From Wuchereria bancrofti (Eukaryota; Nematoda; Chromadorea; Rhabditida; Onchocercidae): a DNA stretch of 64,000 nucleotides. Under the pieces are notes generated by a model. It made no database searches. It saw only the letters and a list, made by a program, of their open reading frames with translations, and was not told where the DNA came from. The stretch spans positions 11,943,048 through 12,007,047 of the forward strand of contig SSBO01000012.1 of NCBI GenBank assembly GCA_005281725.1, read 5' to 3'. This document shows, piece by piece, positions 14,501-28,823 of this stretch. The position numbers and the translations under genes are program-made. Position 1 is the stretch's first letter; each line of letters starts with the position of its first letter.

Positions 14501-17500
14501 AGTGAGAGGTAAAAGCGAATGATGCTGATTTCATGGTTTTGATCTGTTACAGTTGAGATTGCACTTCACAATATACAATCAAATTGTCAAAATTTTAGAA
14601 TAACTTTTTGTCAGTTAAAACTGTATGAAAATGTTCATAAATCTAACTTGCTTACTCTTTAAGAATAATCCTAATCTCTTTAATCGAAACATCATTGCTA
14701 ATCGCTAATAGCTTAATAATAGGATTGTGGAAATTGCATTCACTTAAAAAAAAAGTAATTAATAGGACGGAACATATAAAATCATTTAATGATTACGAAA
14801 ACTGGGAGCACCAACCGTCTAAAAAAGTTTATTGCAACGATATGAGCATAAAAAGCGGGGAAAAGGTGCGATGTTTCATAGAATTTATTTAAATAATATT
14901 TCGAAACCTAACTTCACTTCAAATTCAGTAAACATTTCAAGCAATGCTTTGTCATCCCATATAAAGGAGAACTATACGAGTTACATTTATCTGTGACTAA
15001 CGCTAATCAAATTCGGCAGTAAGTGAGCCTCACCTTTGGTGAATGTTACTATGCCTGAAACATAACTATAAGCCCAATTTTAGTTCCTTCATATATATTT
15101 AAATAGCACAGCTATGATTATGCGATACTATCAACATTTTTCATTCAAAAATCACTTCGAATCAAAAAAAAGACAATAATCTTAAATTGTGTAGAAAACA
15201 CGAAGAAATGTTGCTTTGATTTTATATTAAAATGGTATAGAAAAATAATTTCCGAGAATATTTTAGTAAACTTCAAAACGAGATGAAATATTATACAACA
15301 GATCAATAATTTGTCATCTGCATTTATGCAAAAATGAAAAATAATAAATTCGAAGACATAAAAATCCTTCCCGTCAAAAGTTTCTTGGCTCATTCAAAAT
15401 ATAAAACCAAAGCTGGCTCTAAATATATGAAATACAGTAAAAGTTCATATGAAAGTATTTTTAACAAAAATTAAGAAATTCATTTCGTAATGAGTACTGT
15501 CAGAAAAATGCTTAAAAGTTCGAAAGTTTTAGAAATTTAGAAATTATTTGTTACAGAATGCATGAGCGTTGCATAAAGAAAATTTTTCTCCGCTCCTTTC
15601 AAAAAGGAGCACAGGGGTGTCATAAACTAGCTCACAGAAAGTTTTGTCACAGTGCTTCGCAAATAGTAATTTTCCATTTTAATGCGAAGCAGTAATGGAA
15701 GAATTTAAAATACAAAAAGCAACATATAAGAAATGACGCTTACGAAACTGATGTTATTCGTTTTGAAACTATCTTATGCCGTTGTACTTTTTAAATTCTT
15801 CAAACATTCTTAGCTATGAGCCAATCCAAAGTATTCAGCAAACACTCTAGATGTTTTTGGCACTTCTAAGAAAAACTTCGCTTAACCCACTATTTGTCGA
15901 AGCTCCTCGTCGAACTACACCTTTAATTTATACAAGCAATTCCAAAAACCTTCCTTTCGAAGTTGATTAGGAGATTAAAATTACTTTTCCTTATCGAAAA
16001 AAAAAGAAAAGGAACGTTTATAGAAAAGACAAGTCACGTTATCAGAGGACTATTAAAGCTATTTTTTTTCCACTCAGAAACTAAAAAAGATTTCATCATC
16101 GGATGATAATATTTACTGATAAGGGCAAGTAGAAACAAAAATTCAATTACTTCCCTATTTTAAAAATAAAAAGAAAGAAAGCAAAAAAGGAAGGGAGGGA
16201 GAAACCCTGAAATTATGAGGACAATTTTTTCTTTCAGGTTTCACATTACTGAGTTCCTCGTACCCACTAGATTGGGATGATAGGTTAGTGTTAAAACTAA
16301 CATATTTTGATTTGTCCCACAGAGGGCATACATTAAACTATAAATTATTTTTACAATTCAAATCAGACATCTTAAAAGATAAATTTGAAGTAGCTGCAAC
16401 TTATAAAATAAAAGCTGTCAAAACTTTCAAGTTTTCAGAATTATGAAATATCAGAAGAAAAACCTAAATGAAGTTTTTCAAATTTCGACATAACAGTTCT
16501 GTGCTTCTCTCCTTTCAACACATAACCAGCCATTTCACGAAAATAGAAAAGACTACATACGATGAAAAATAAACTTCCTGAAGGAAAATTAATCAGCTCA
16601 AGAAAGCGACTGTCACACCCTTTCTAAAGGAACCAGCTGTTTCCGGAAATGAAAGGAATGAAAAAGATCGGTACAGTTAGAAAGAACGTTCCCTTCAACC
16701 TTTCCTTCCACCAACACTTCTGCAAAAAATAAATATATCGTGTCACAACCCACTCATCCACTCCGAATAGACAAGTTGGTGGCATATGCATATGGGGAAC
16801 CAGGCGACATCACAAAGTGCAAACTAAGAATGCGTAAACAATGAACCAACAAGGATTACGACATGCACAGAATGGAACTTTCTACAATAAACTCTCAAAC
16901 TACCATACAACGCAAAAGAATCAAAAGCGAAAAAAGTATTGGAAGGGAAAAAAGTATTAAAGGTATGATAACACAAATATATTGAGTAGAACTATGGCAA
17001 TATCGTCATCTTATAACACATTCCTTCACACCATTATTGAGGCGGAAATAGCAAAATGTGAATGATTGAACTGTTTTCGCCCTTCTTATCTCTCGTCCTA
17101 ATAAAACAGCCAAATTTTAAGGTGAAATGTTTGAGAGAGGAAGTAACTAAAAATGTGAATAAGACAAGCAAGCTACTCATGAGTTGCTCATCTCTCACTT
17201 CCCTTTTTTGGTAAACGAATCAAGTTATCATATACAATTCGTTCGTAACACACTAGAGTGATGAAACAACATATAAGTGTAATATAAGTCAAATTTATAT
17301 GATGAAAAAGTCACCACACAACTCTTCCACATCTTTCTTTCTTCAATAATCTGGAAATCAATCCAAAAAATGCACAATGTGATCAATGTGATCGCATTGA
17401 TAACAGAACTAGCATATCTATTATAAGAGATACAAAAGAAATAAAAAATGGATAATAAATAGATAATTTCCAGCATAAAATCAATTTTTATTTATACCTC

Positions 17501-20500
17501 TATCCAAATCATTATAGTATTTTGGAAGATATAGGTAACGTAATTGGAAGATAGAAAGACAAAAAATTTGAAACAAAATAGCAGAAATAATATGCCATGC
17601 ACGTGACCACTTACAAAATATGGCAAAAAAGCATTTATAATTTAATGTCCCTCGTATAAGGCAACAACAGCCTTCCCATCTTCGCTTATCGTTTAAACGT
17701 TTTTCAAACGACTGAAAACTAACCACAACAGATTTGTATACTTTAACATCCACTTCGCATTTCCATATACTTAGAAGCCTTTCAAAACCGAAACTCGATA
17801 GAAAAGATTTATCTTTCTGCAACAGATGAATAGCTTTACCTCGTAAGAATCTGAAAAGTTAGTTGAAGCCAATTTTCAAATAAGGAAGCTGAGATTGGCA
17901 AAAAGACCTTATTCCCTTTTCAAACCCTTATTTCTTTATCCAATTTATTTCAAAGTTAATGTCCATAATATTCCTTCCACCAACTCACGTGTCTCATTTA
18001 CAAGATTTCTTCACACTGCCGTTTTTTAATTAACAATCAGAAAAGCAAACAAGAAAGTTCAATTCAAATGTCTTCAATAGATCTCTACAAACATGCGTAC
18101 GTCAAATGATGCTGTTTACTCAGTGCATCAAACCACTGCTGCCTTTATTCTACGACTAAACTTTATGCCGATTCATCCTTCCAAAATTCGATCATTTATT
18201 TAAGAAAGGCCTAAAAACTAAGCTTCACTCCGAAATTAAAATTCATCCATTTCCTAATTAAAGAAATAAATTAAAGGACCTAAAGAAACTAAAAGAAATA
18301 ATCTCGAAGTATAGGATGGTCAATCTAGAAAATCATAAGTCATATGTTCCTTGTTTTAGACCTAAATCATCATTCACATGCTGAATTCGTGCTTTATTTT
18401 CTACTGTAATTAACCAATCTGAGAAATCGCTGAGTGCATTAAATGGAAGGGTCCTACGATGGTACTCTTTCGGATATCGATGGCTTTATCTAAAAGTTAA
18501 TCGACAATCACAGAGGAAAAAACCAACTAGAATAACCAGAAAATATGACAGATCGAAGGCTAACAATTCACAGTAGTTTAGCTCAACATCTTTGTTTTGT
18601 TTTTTATATTTTCTTTCAAACAACGTTAAAATGATCATTTTCTAAATCTGAGAACTTGATCCAAATGAAGATGACTCACTGATACTCCTTGGATATTTAT
18701 GACTCAAAATTACGGTAATAATGAACGGTAGATGGAATAAGACGACGAACAGGGTTGGATAACCGGATAAAAAACGTGAAAAATAAAACAAAAGCTTCTT
18801 CTTGACTTCCAGTGATGAAAAAAATTTACAAATCTGCCCATCAGATAAATAATTTTTAAAACTGTTTTTGACACCTAGTTGTGGGAGCCAAAATAGGTCA
18901 AATATTTCAATGGAAAATGAATCAGTTAGCTTACCGAAGTGACAAAAGTATGATAATTTATGTAAACCAACAACTAGTATACCTGTTCATCAAAAGACGA
19001 TATTGTACCCTGTGCTTGCTCTAATAATGACAAATATAATCAGTCCGAAGATATGCCTGCAAGTGATTCTTGAAAGAACGAAAAAATCAAGAACCCTAAT
19101 CAAAACAAAAATCAACAATACAAGGTATTCCTACAAAAAAAAAAAAAAAAACTTCAATTCACTGAGTAATTACAGCAATGTAGCATTCAATCCATTCATT
19201 CAACCAGAATACATTTCATGAAATTATAAACCAGAAGACAGTCCGTAAAACGAACAAGTGTACAAAGAGATCATTTCCTGATAATATTTCCGTACAATAA
19301 CTAAGAGGGATAAAAAAAAATGATTAGGAATAAGAAGCGTACACCAATAGCTATATATATATATAAATGGATCTGACATAAAATTAATGTTAAAATATTA
19401 AAGAAAAATGGATCTGACATAAAAATTTGCAAGGAAATGGCTGATGGAACGTTGAAAAGTGCTGCAATGGATATGTATTCGTCAATTCATCCAAACCAAA
19501 AATCATATATATGGAAGATAGATGATGGCGAACGGAAAGGTTGGATGGGATGTGAATGCGACCGTGCTCAGAACTTTGTTTCCGGTGCACTCACCATACC
19601 CATACTGTCAACTGTGATGAACTACATCTATCTTTCTCTTCCATTTGTATATCAAATAAAGTGACAGCAGTTACCCACTGTAAAAAATCGGAGCTTTACA
19701 TTACAATTAACGATTCTTAGTTCAATAATGATCAAAGATAAATATGATTGCTCTTTTTTAATGGTTTTTTTGACAAATTCTATAGTAAGTTAAATTTAAA
19801 AAAACAATGAACAGTATAGCAAAAACTCAGGATATCATCTTAGAAATTTCCAACATAAGGACTGTGGTTTCTTCAACTCATATTATTTCACGTCCAAAAT
19901 CCAAGCATTGTGTTGTTACAGGGAACAACCCAAAATGACTCCTATTTCCTAGCAGATAGTGTAGCAAGTGACATAGTATATTCCTATCATTCCGCTCTAT
20001 CTCCTTTTTTATCTATTCCCTCTTTTAAAAAACTTCCGTAGCAGCATGAACTTGGGATTTTTCAAAAATTTGAACAGCCTAAATATTTAATTAGGTGACA
20101 AAAACAAAACAAATAAAACCACCAATTCTTTTTTGATAGCCACAATTCGATTCAGATTTAAGATCAACGTAATTTATTTTAGCAACAATGTTAAACCAAA
20201 CCAGCGACACTTCGTATTTTCTCTTCTCCTCTCTATAGGAACTTAAAGAATTCATATCACAACAATATCTACTGCGAAAATGCGTCATTCAAAGAAAAGA
20301 AAGATAGAAAAAATAACATCTGCCCTGCCAAGTCCAACAATCATAATACACTAGTATTCTGCACTTTACAAAGTGCTTCTCGAATCATAAGATATAAGCA
20401 TCCTTATGACAAGCAGACATCAGTGGTATTTTAACGACATGGCAGTTTCACCATAATTCATTTTACTTGCCTAAAAAGGGCTTACAAAAAACGACTCGAG

Positions 20501-23500
20501 AACATTTTTCTAAAAACTACTAAAGCTACTAAGACTTAAATGTTCAACGGGAGTAATAAACAACTTTTAATAACATGTGATATTCTGATGGTGAATTCTT
20601 AAAACATAAATCTAGTTATCAGCAAATCCTCCACATACCGACCACCTGAGATTTACAAGAAGAAACTTCTTGCGCTTAACTCATTTGCTTTGTACATGTC
20701 AAGTTGCTTACTCCCTAACAGGTTGTTCAAGTTATTTTGTTCCTTAAAATCCGAAGGATTTAACAGCATAGAATTTGTCTCACAAAAACCGAATTCAGTA
20801 TCCTTCATCTTGCTAATCCTTTTTCATCTCTTACAAATTAAAAAAAAATGAAGATTCAGGTCATTGGCAACAAAAGCTGGAAGCATGTAAATTTTGCGAA
20901 ATAATGCTAGAAGCAGACTAATTTCCATTCCTTATTTACCTGTCAGTCACACATACACGCATACATACATATATATATATGAATTAATAGAAATGCGCCA
21001 TTGATTAAACCAATAACATTTTTAGAATAAATTATCATTTTCGCTATTTCTCTCACTCACAAAAGTATTGCCTCCTCCTCATATCTTCCCTCCCTTATAT
21101 TAGCTACCAAGCGCATTAAGGACTGCAAAAAATTAATACAACATCTTCCAATGTAACAGAATTTCATCAACCCCGGTTTCCCAATAATACTGATTATTTA
21201 ATTTAAAGGCGAATCAATTCACTTCTACTACCACCGTGGAAGAATGCACATAAGTACACAACTTGGTTCCTAAACAAGTCATTCTAACAGACAGATTTCT
21301 TCAAATAAATTTTGTCTCAAGGAAAAAAATTCCGGATATTCAGTATAATATCAATTACAAAACGTTAATTTTTTCTACTAAGTGAAACAAAAAACTTTAA
21401 CTTTTTGAAGCTATAGGACCTCATTTTTACCAATAAACTGTTTATTTTTAGCTCTCAGTAACAGTTTATTTTAGACTAGTTTCAATAAAAATTTATCCCT
21501 GTTGTTCAAATCAGTAATACATGATTTAGTCAACAACTGGCTAGCTGAAATACATCAAAAACCAAAGTAAACATCCGTTCGAATTTCATTTTCAGTGTTA
21601 AACCTCAACGCTCTCTCAGAAACTTGCATTCACCTTTTTTCTTTCCCGCCGCTTCCCCCGAACTTTCGTCCGACCAGGTAAACTATTAACGAAATTCTAT
21701 AAACAAATGTAATACAAAAAGGAAACTCTCCGCCTGCAATTCGCTATGTATTAGCCATGAATCTCACATTTTCGTTATTACATCATTAAATCATCTAAGA
21801 TGTATCAGATAAGATGTATCAGATCCAATGTTATTTAGACACATTTCCAGCATAATTAATGAAATATTTTCAGTATTTATATCAAATTCTATGAACGATT
21901 TCTAAAAAACCAGCTGGAACGATAAAAATCAAAACAAAACATCTCGTTCATCTCACGTAAAAGGATATGCCATGACACACTTTTCTGTTACTATACACCT
22001 TTCTAGTAGTGCTTAACGATTGGTTATTTATTCATCTCTCGCCACGCCAAAAATGGTTCTTCTAACTAAACCATTTGAATAACATTTCTATCAAATCTTC
22101 AACCCCAACTTTTGATATGGCGCTGATTGAACCTACAACATCTTCATTCGAGACCTAAAAAAATAATGTAACAACCTATCCATATTCCAACAAACTTTTA
22201 CGACTTTTTCTCCTTTACCAAGCAAAAGGAAAAGATTATTTTCTCAAAATGTTTTGGAAAAATTTTCAAGTGTTTTAGAAAAGCACGAAAAACAAACTCA
22301 ACCTAGCATCCCCAATATGAATAACAATTTGCATTCGTGAAATAAACAAAAATAAATCTAAATTTCCGCACCGCAGAAAGCCCCGCCCTTAAAACTTCAC
22401 GAAACATCGGAGATCACAACAAACTTTCTATCTATCGCTCACAACACATCTTAAAATTACAGCAATCCATTTATTGGTTCGAAATTTTAAAACATGCCAG
22501 CATATACATCTTTGGTTGCCGAATTAAACTGCAAAACAATTTACTAAAATATTCAATAGGAAAATGAGAAGAGAGTTCCAAAGCATTATTAATAAAAAAT
22601 TACTAACTGACAACTACAACTTTAAAAAACTGAAAAAAAAGAAAAACCAAATGATGAACAACTGCCATAATTTACTAGCTTCACTGACTAACTTTTCTTG
22701 TTAAATAATATCTGAAAAAGAATTATGATCTGGAAATTGATAAAAAACTTGAAAACAGAAATCTATATTCCCAGTATTCAGTCCCTAATTCTTCCACCTA
22801 AAAACCTACAACTCTCCAACAGTTATCAGCAGTCTTCTATCTTTCCACTCAAATTTCCGCTTCCATGCTCACAGCATATTTATGATGAACTCCAAGGAAT
22901 AAAATACAGAGATGTAAGTTCAAAGCAGAAGATAATCTTTTGGAGTATTCGCATTTAATTTCTAAGTCAATAAAAATATTTCACTGAAACAAATTGCGTT
23001 CGCATTATCCCTAAAACCCAAACAAAACTGAAACATTGACGCACACAACAATAGTATATATCTAGTTTGCACTAATCCTTCAATCCTTCATGACTAATTT
23101 TCTAATAAAAGGATGACTTGCCATGCTGTCTAATTTGCTGTACCAAATTTTATTACAGTATTACATTTTTAATGCTACCTATTAAGTGCAAACATGTAAA
23201 CTGCAAAAATTAACACACATCAATTATAATAATGAAAAAGAAATGGTTTCATAAACAGATCAGAAAGTAACAGACCAACATAGGAAACATGACAGTGTAA
23301 AAAGGTGAGGAATTATAGCTCATAGTTATGAGTAGTAAATATTATTGCAGAAATCTATAAGACTATTACGAAAGTAAATTAAAGATATCTCAAATCTCGA
23401 TTAAAAATTCAGAAAGAAAGGAACCATTCTTTACTCCTAAAGCTTGCAATTTGATTGCAGTCCAAAGAGTGAACAACAACAAAGACAGCCAAAGCTTTGA

Positions 23501-24034
23501 CCTTAGAAAATGCCTACTACTTTGACTTTGGTAAAAAAGCCCGTACCTGCAACATTTTTTCTTTTGAAAAGACTTTTGGAATAGAACCATTCACATAAAG
23601 AATATAATAACTTCAGTGCTCGTCAACTCACTCGAATTAAGAGAAAATCATATTATCATCACAACGAAATCATTATATTACTACAGTCAGGACAACCGCG
23701 ATACAAACGACTGTTACCAATCACAGCCATAATTTCATTCAAACCATACCTATTTACTATCATTACCTCGATTAAACCACAATTCCGAAAAATTTTAATA
23801 GAAATACTGGTATATAGTACTATTCATTTCACCATACTCTAATAAAGAACAATAAAGTTTATGCAGAATTACCAAGTCACCTACTTACTGTTACCATTGA
23901 AATAGCACTCCGAAGGTTAAAGATAATTATCATTACTATTATCATACTCGGAACAGTGATTCTACTAACTGAAATGACCAAATCTACCACAATTCTAATT
24001 TACGTTGCTTTCAAACATTCAAATATATCAACTT

Positions 24035-24085
<51 letters not shown>

Positions 24086-27000
24086 CTCCAGAGTGTCTAC
24101 AGATACAACAGATATCATTTCATTTAATTGTAGCATAACATGTCGTTTCAACAGCAGTGAAAAAAGATTTAAACAAAAATGGGCAGAAAAACTGATGCAG
24201 ACTGCTAATGAATTCAACAAAAGTAAGATTTACTTCACTTAAAAAAAAAATCTAGTCATTTCAATTTCATAACCTCAATATCATAACCACGTAACTCTTA
24301 ACCAAAAGAATATCAATTGATGAAGGTAAAAAAGGACTTTTATGTAATATATCAATCAGCAACTAAAGTAACAATTAACATACATAACTCGTATAATTAA
24401 CATAACATAACTAGCATAGTATTCTTGAAGGTACTTGATGTACCTTATACTTACCATTTCATCAGTTCATTATAGATAAATATAAAATGTGGTAATTTAA
24501 AAATGTAACAGTGTTTTAAATCGACTGAATATTGCAATATTTTTGAACTCTCCAGTCAAGATTCATTACCTCTTAATTTGAATTTAAATTAGAAATACAA
24601 AATGAATTCCTTTCATAGGGCGACGGCGTAAAAAAATCCAAAAAAGGCAACAAACATTCCCGAATTTGTTTCGATTCTCACCTTATCCCGCCTTTCAAAT
24701 TTCATTAGTTTAATAATTTTTATTCAGAGAGAAAAAAAATTTTCTCCACATTATTAGGTACTTTACAGCAGAACCATCCTTACAGTAAAGAAATATTTGA
24801 AAAGGATTGATACTATAGAAACAATAAAGGTAATAGCAGCAAACTATTTATGCTCTATTATGTTATATTTCGCGATGATCTGGAGGAAATGCAATAAAAT
24901 AGTACTAAACTAACTGGAAGCTCCCAAATACTGACAGAATTCGTATTACTAAAAAAAATTTATAACCCATGAAAATTAATAACTCATATTGCTGTGAAAG
25001 GACTGTGATGTTATTCAGCAACCAAACTGCACTCATCAAAATTCAAAGTGCTGAAAATTTATAGAAAGAAAAGACTTACGGATCTTCCGCTTCAGTTACA
25101 GTAAGCGATATATTTGTTGCAATCGGTTCGGGTGCAAACGGTGGTTGGACCACAACATTCGGATCAGGAAGTTCCTGGAACCGCTATCAACTGCTTTTAT
25201 AATTCATAAATAAACATAAAAGTAAACAAAATGAAGCACAGCTTAACTACTAGTAACAGAAGAATGCCCCATTCTGACAAATGGAGAACGATTATGATCA
25301 CAAGCATAATCAAAAATAATACATCTATATACAGAGTGACAGAATTTCAGCATAGACATCTGGCTCAATGAATATCTAGAATAGTCACAGCCCACGTTTC
25401 TTTAAATCTTAAAGGAATTGAGAACAAAGTAATGGAGCCAAGCAGTCGTATATTCAATTAGCAAACTAATAAATTTCGAAAGGGAAGAAAAAACAATTTA
25501 AAATAATAGAAACCGATAGTGGTTGTAAATATGAGGTGGTAGCGGATGGCGTTCGGTAGAACTGCGGTGTGTGGGCAGGTGCCACTCCTGCAGCATTAAG
25601 GACAGGCGCCGACGCTGCAGTTTGTAGTGACAATAAATTTTCGTGATCTGAGACTTTTCCCTGGAAAAAGAAGGGCATACACAAGAAAAGTTATGCTTAT
25701 TACTAACTAAAGGATACAAAAATTAATAACTGTAACACACAGAAAGCAAATCAAATACACTAATCTCGCATGTTTAAACTGTTATGCACACTAAAACATA
25801 TTTCCAAATGCTGCTAGTAAATCGAAGAAAAAGTTGTTGTGTTCTTTAACTTCCTAAGATTAATTATACAAACAATTTCAAAGAGCCATGTTAAATACTT
25901 ATCGAAAACTCATAAGTAATCGTATCCAGCACGATTAAGCCATCAGTGAATGAAGCACTTTACTGAATAACTAGACAATTCTGATGACTTTCTTCATAAC
26001 CAGAAGTAACAAATAATAAATACCTTAGTTTCAATGATAGTTGCATTATTGATCACAGGGGAAGTACTAGCTGAAGATGGAGTACCGTGTATCGGAGTTG
26101 CGGATGGAGGATCAATCGATGTAACAACGATTGTACTGGATTCTTTCCCCATATTCGATAAGTCAATCACTTGCGATATTGCTGAAAACACCAGTATAAA
26201 TGTTGGTCGTTAACAAATTTAAAAAAAAAAAAAAAAAACCGTAAGACCAGTTTTAACTGTTTGCAAACACGGTTCACAATATGTTCAAAATAAGGATCTT
26301 TACTTAAAACTAATTCCAATTTTGCAGTTTCTAACTAGGAAGTAAAAAAGCTACACTCAACACTCGAAAACCAAATGGATTTGTATCTGAGTAATAGAAT
26401 AAAGTCAGGACCTGTTCCATTCGTATCAGTTCCTGAAATCAAGTGTGGTTCATTTGCTGTATTATTTATTGTATCTGTTTGGCCATGGGAAATGAAAGTC
26501 CGACATCCGACCACATTTTCCACAATATTGACTGCTATAAAAGTACCTAAGCATGTTAGGTTGTCCTAGAAGCAGTCTAGTCTGATGCGTCAGGCTTCAA
26601 ATGCTCACTATAACATCGTATAAAATGCGTTTCAGTTCGGAAAATATTCACATTTTCTCTATAGCAGAAAATAGAATGATTGTCAGTGGAGATGAAAGCA
26701 TAAAAATTAAAATTAAATGACTCCGATTTATACTCATGAGTTGTTTCATGATTGTTTACCAGTGCTATAGGTATCAATGAAAATATTCATCGCGAACCAT
26801 AAGGATACATCTAAAAATGGCCGGGGAAAAGGTAAAACTAAATTTGCCTCTCAGTAAGGGTACAGTCGAAAAACCTTGCTTCATCAAAAGTTTCAAGATA
26901 TTTATTTCTCGAATATTCACTCAATAACCTTCAAAAGACAAAAATGAAAATTGAATTTTCCAAAACATCCTGTCCCTGTAATTCCTTTTCCAAACTTCTA

Positions 27001-27604
27001 CAACATTGAAATATGATTTTGTCATGATAAACTAAAAATAAAAATTGAAATTAGTACAAATGAACCGTCACAATAACTTACGTAACGAATGTTTTTCTGA
27101 TTTGTCGGTAAAATCGATAACTGCACCAGTTTCCGATGTCTTGTCTTTATAATCCCAACATTTCCAACGTCCACGAGTAAAAGTCCCTGGAACAGGGACA
27201 ACCTGCAAACAAATACACACTCTAATATATATGTCACGCTGCAGGTTTATCACAGAAGTAAATTTGACTTGAAACCAGATTTAACAATACAAGCATATCC
27301 ATGTAGTATTTGTCTATCACAGAGATGGGGATATAAGCTTCTAGAATTACTCGGAGGACATTTCTTCGCAAATTAAATTTATAGTCGTTATACCCAGTAA
27401 TTTGGTATGCTAATCCGATAAGTTCCTCGGAATAACAAAAACGATGTCGTTTGATAAAAGCTACATAGTACTGTTACATTCAAAAAGCTGAATGACCTTA
27501 TTCAAAAGGTAACAGAGGATAACCTGAAATTGCCGTTCTTTTGGTTTTGCAGCTGCCATCTCACTTGCTGCTTGTTCGTCGTTGTCTGTTGTGGTTACAC
27601 CCAT
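8539..27604 (-). CDS. TSC22/bunched family leucine-zipper protein, long isoform
   Basis: This is a TSC22-domain protein, of a family whose members act as dimeric leucine-zipper regulators of growth and stress pathways. Ten exons, all phase-compatible, give 531 aa: 27604-27524, 27202-27082, 26181-26024, 25660-25514, 25174-25080, 13030-12569, 11107-11038, 10330-10247, 10111-9932 and 8736-8539. The start MGVTTTDND is the first ATG after a TTATTTCAG acceptor 47 bases upstream. Residues about 26-46 hold the box shared by long TSC22 isoforms (VVPVPGTFTRGRWKCWDY). Residues about 365-425 are the TSC box and zipper (VPIDNKIEQAMDLVKTHLTF, then VREEVEILRSTIVELEAK and VAQLESQNQVLKQF). A glutamine-rich run follows at about 433-450. 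The middle is low-complexity and rich in Ser, Thr and Pro, as in the family. The C. elegans relative is tsct-1. Family assignment is secure; function in this animal is inferred. Confidence 0.93.
9932..11107 (-). other. TSC box and leucine-zipper exons plus polyQ tract
   Basis: Three consecutive exons encode the signature of the family. The first carries NVVPIDNKIEQAM, the second DLVKTHLTFAVREEVEILRS and the third VAQLESQNQVLKQFAPVEVV. The heptad leucines and isoleucines continue across the exon joins, as expected for a zipper. The third exon runs into seven glutamines followed by a second Gln-rich stretch (RQFQLQQQQL) encoded by mixed CAA/CAG codons, a site of possible length polymorphism. 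Confidence 0.93.
13031..25079 (-). other. 12 kb intron of the TSC22 gene, possible internal promoter
   Basis: This intron is far larger than the others in the window. It joins GATCC at 25080 to C-TCA at 13030 in phase. TSC22 genes of other animals make short isoforms from internal promoters, so an alternative first exon here is plausible (inference). The exon at 13030-12569 stays open upstream to an ATG at 13047-13045, in frame, adding MVFLRS before the normal exon. A locally more GC-rich patch lies at about 21640-21680. Several AT microsatellites are present. No recognisable second gene is nested in it. Confidence 0.6.
24038..24078. repeat. (AT)n microsatellite
   Basis: An uninterrupted AT dinucleotide run of about 41 bases lies inside the large TSC22 intron. 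Shorter AT runs occur near 19352, 20967 and 51455. The open frames that cross this run on both strands are artefacts of its composition. Confidence 0.95.
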
Positions 27605-27651
27605 AGTAGTATTATACGAGTCGTTCTGTCATTGCATTGTCTAATCATTGA

Positions 27652-27660
27652 CTGAAATAA
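27652..27660 (-). promoter_or_regulatory. Candidate trans-splice acceptor for TSC22
   Basis: Read on the minus strand, TTATTTCAG ends at 27652, 47 bases upstream of the TSC22 ATG. The motif fits a nematode 3' splice site where a spliced leader could be added. An unseen upstream 5' UTR exon joined by ordinary splicing would look the same. Confidence 0.45.
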
Positions 27661-28767
27661 TATGACTAAGAACCAAGCATTCTGAATGAAATTCAAAAAA
27701 CAAACTGAAACCATCACAACAAACTGAAATTCTTGTAAATCCGGAACCCTGAATTGCGCAGACAATTCACGAAAGACTCCCATTATTTCCAGACTGGGAG
27801 AAAACCCCCCAAAACCACTTCCACTTCAAAAAAGAAACCTCCACATGAAATCATAGCTTAATTACTACAGCAAACCAAATCACGAATCGCACAGCGAGAT
27901 ATGAGAACATTACGTAAATTGTAATCTCTGTGCTGCAAACCTGCCCGCAAGTCAGATATGACTGAGTAGTTTTTGACAGTTTGATGCTATCAGTAATTGA
28001 CAAAAGGCGGAAGGGGACTAACTGAAGCAGAAATTGGAAGTATCTGATGATAAGCACTTTGACTACAGCAAACACTAGAAAAAGTACTTGATAGTAGTGA
28101 AGCACACATACTGAGCTCTTTTTGTTTGAAGCAAATACTAGCAGAACTTTAGCAGAGTAATGCTCTTTAGCTGAAGTGGAAATTTAAGGAACCCTACGGT
28201 AGGAAAGAAAAATACTGCGTAAAGAAGACGTCAAGAGTATATAGGAGATATTAATGACAGTTTTGATTCCCTTGTTTGAATTGATACAGAGTCGAGAAGT
28301 GCCAAAATGGTCGCTCATAGCCATAATGGCAAAAACTAATGGTAAATCGATAATGGAGCTAAAAAGGAGGTAATGATTTTTGACCCTGAGTTTGAACTCA
28401 AAAACAGCTTTGTTTGAAATTCAATAGAGTAACACTTTTTTGCCATTTTTCAGTTTTTTTAGTTCTCAAGTTCAAAAATTCTTTTGTCATTTTTTAAAGC
28501 TTTTCAGTTTCACTTGAAATTATATATAACTCAAAATTAGATGATGTTTTAAGGATGATGCATGTAATTTATCGTTTCACATTTTTTTTTATGGCTAGAG
28601 TAATAAGATGCGTTTACGCAATAACCGGATGTTTTGGATTACAGGTGTAATGTTTCAGTGCGTATGTTATAACACCAAAAGAGAACCCAAAGACTCATTG
28701 AGGCGGTATCCTTATACAGTACCCTGAATAGATCATCACGATTGCTCGTCATATTCTTGGTCAATGT

Positions 28768-28776
28768 ATTTTTCAG
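28768..28776 (+). promoter_or_regulatory. Candidate trans-splice acceptor for GCN2
   Basis: The motif TATTTTTCAG ends at 28776, 47 bases before the GCN2 ATG at 28824. It matches the nematode acceptor consensus and is the best candidate for spliced-leader addition or a 5' UTR intron end. Confidence 0.45.
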
Positions 28777-28823
28777 GTTAATGAGAGACAACGATCGATA
28801 GGGTCGCTAAACTTATAAAATCG

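Larger units (their letters stand above)
27605..28823. promoter_or_regulatory. Shared divergent upstream region of TSC22 and GCN2
   Basis: About 1.2 kb separates the start codons of the leftward TSC22 gene and the rightward GCN2 gene. The region probably holds both promoters and both short 5' leaders. No coding sequence was recognised. Each side has a strong TTTCAG splice acceptor about 47 bases before its ATG. Confidence 0.6.

Noticed and set aside
19437..19664. 75-codon plus-strand frame with an antisense partner
   Set aside because: No domain, no splice partners and a position inside the large TSC22 intron. Probably chance.
23956..24220. Open frames with long Ile-Tyr runs on both strands
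   Set aside because: They are created by the (AT)n microsatellite.
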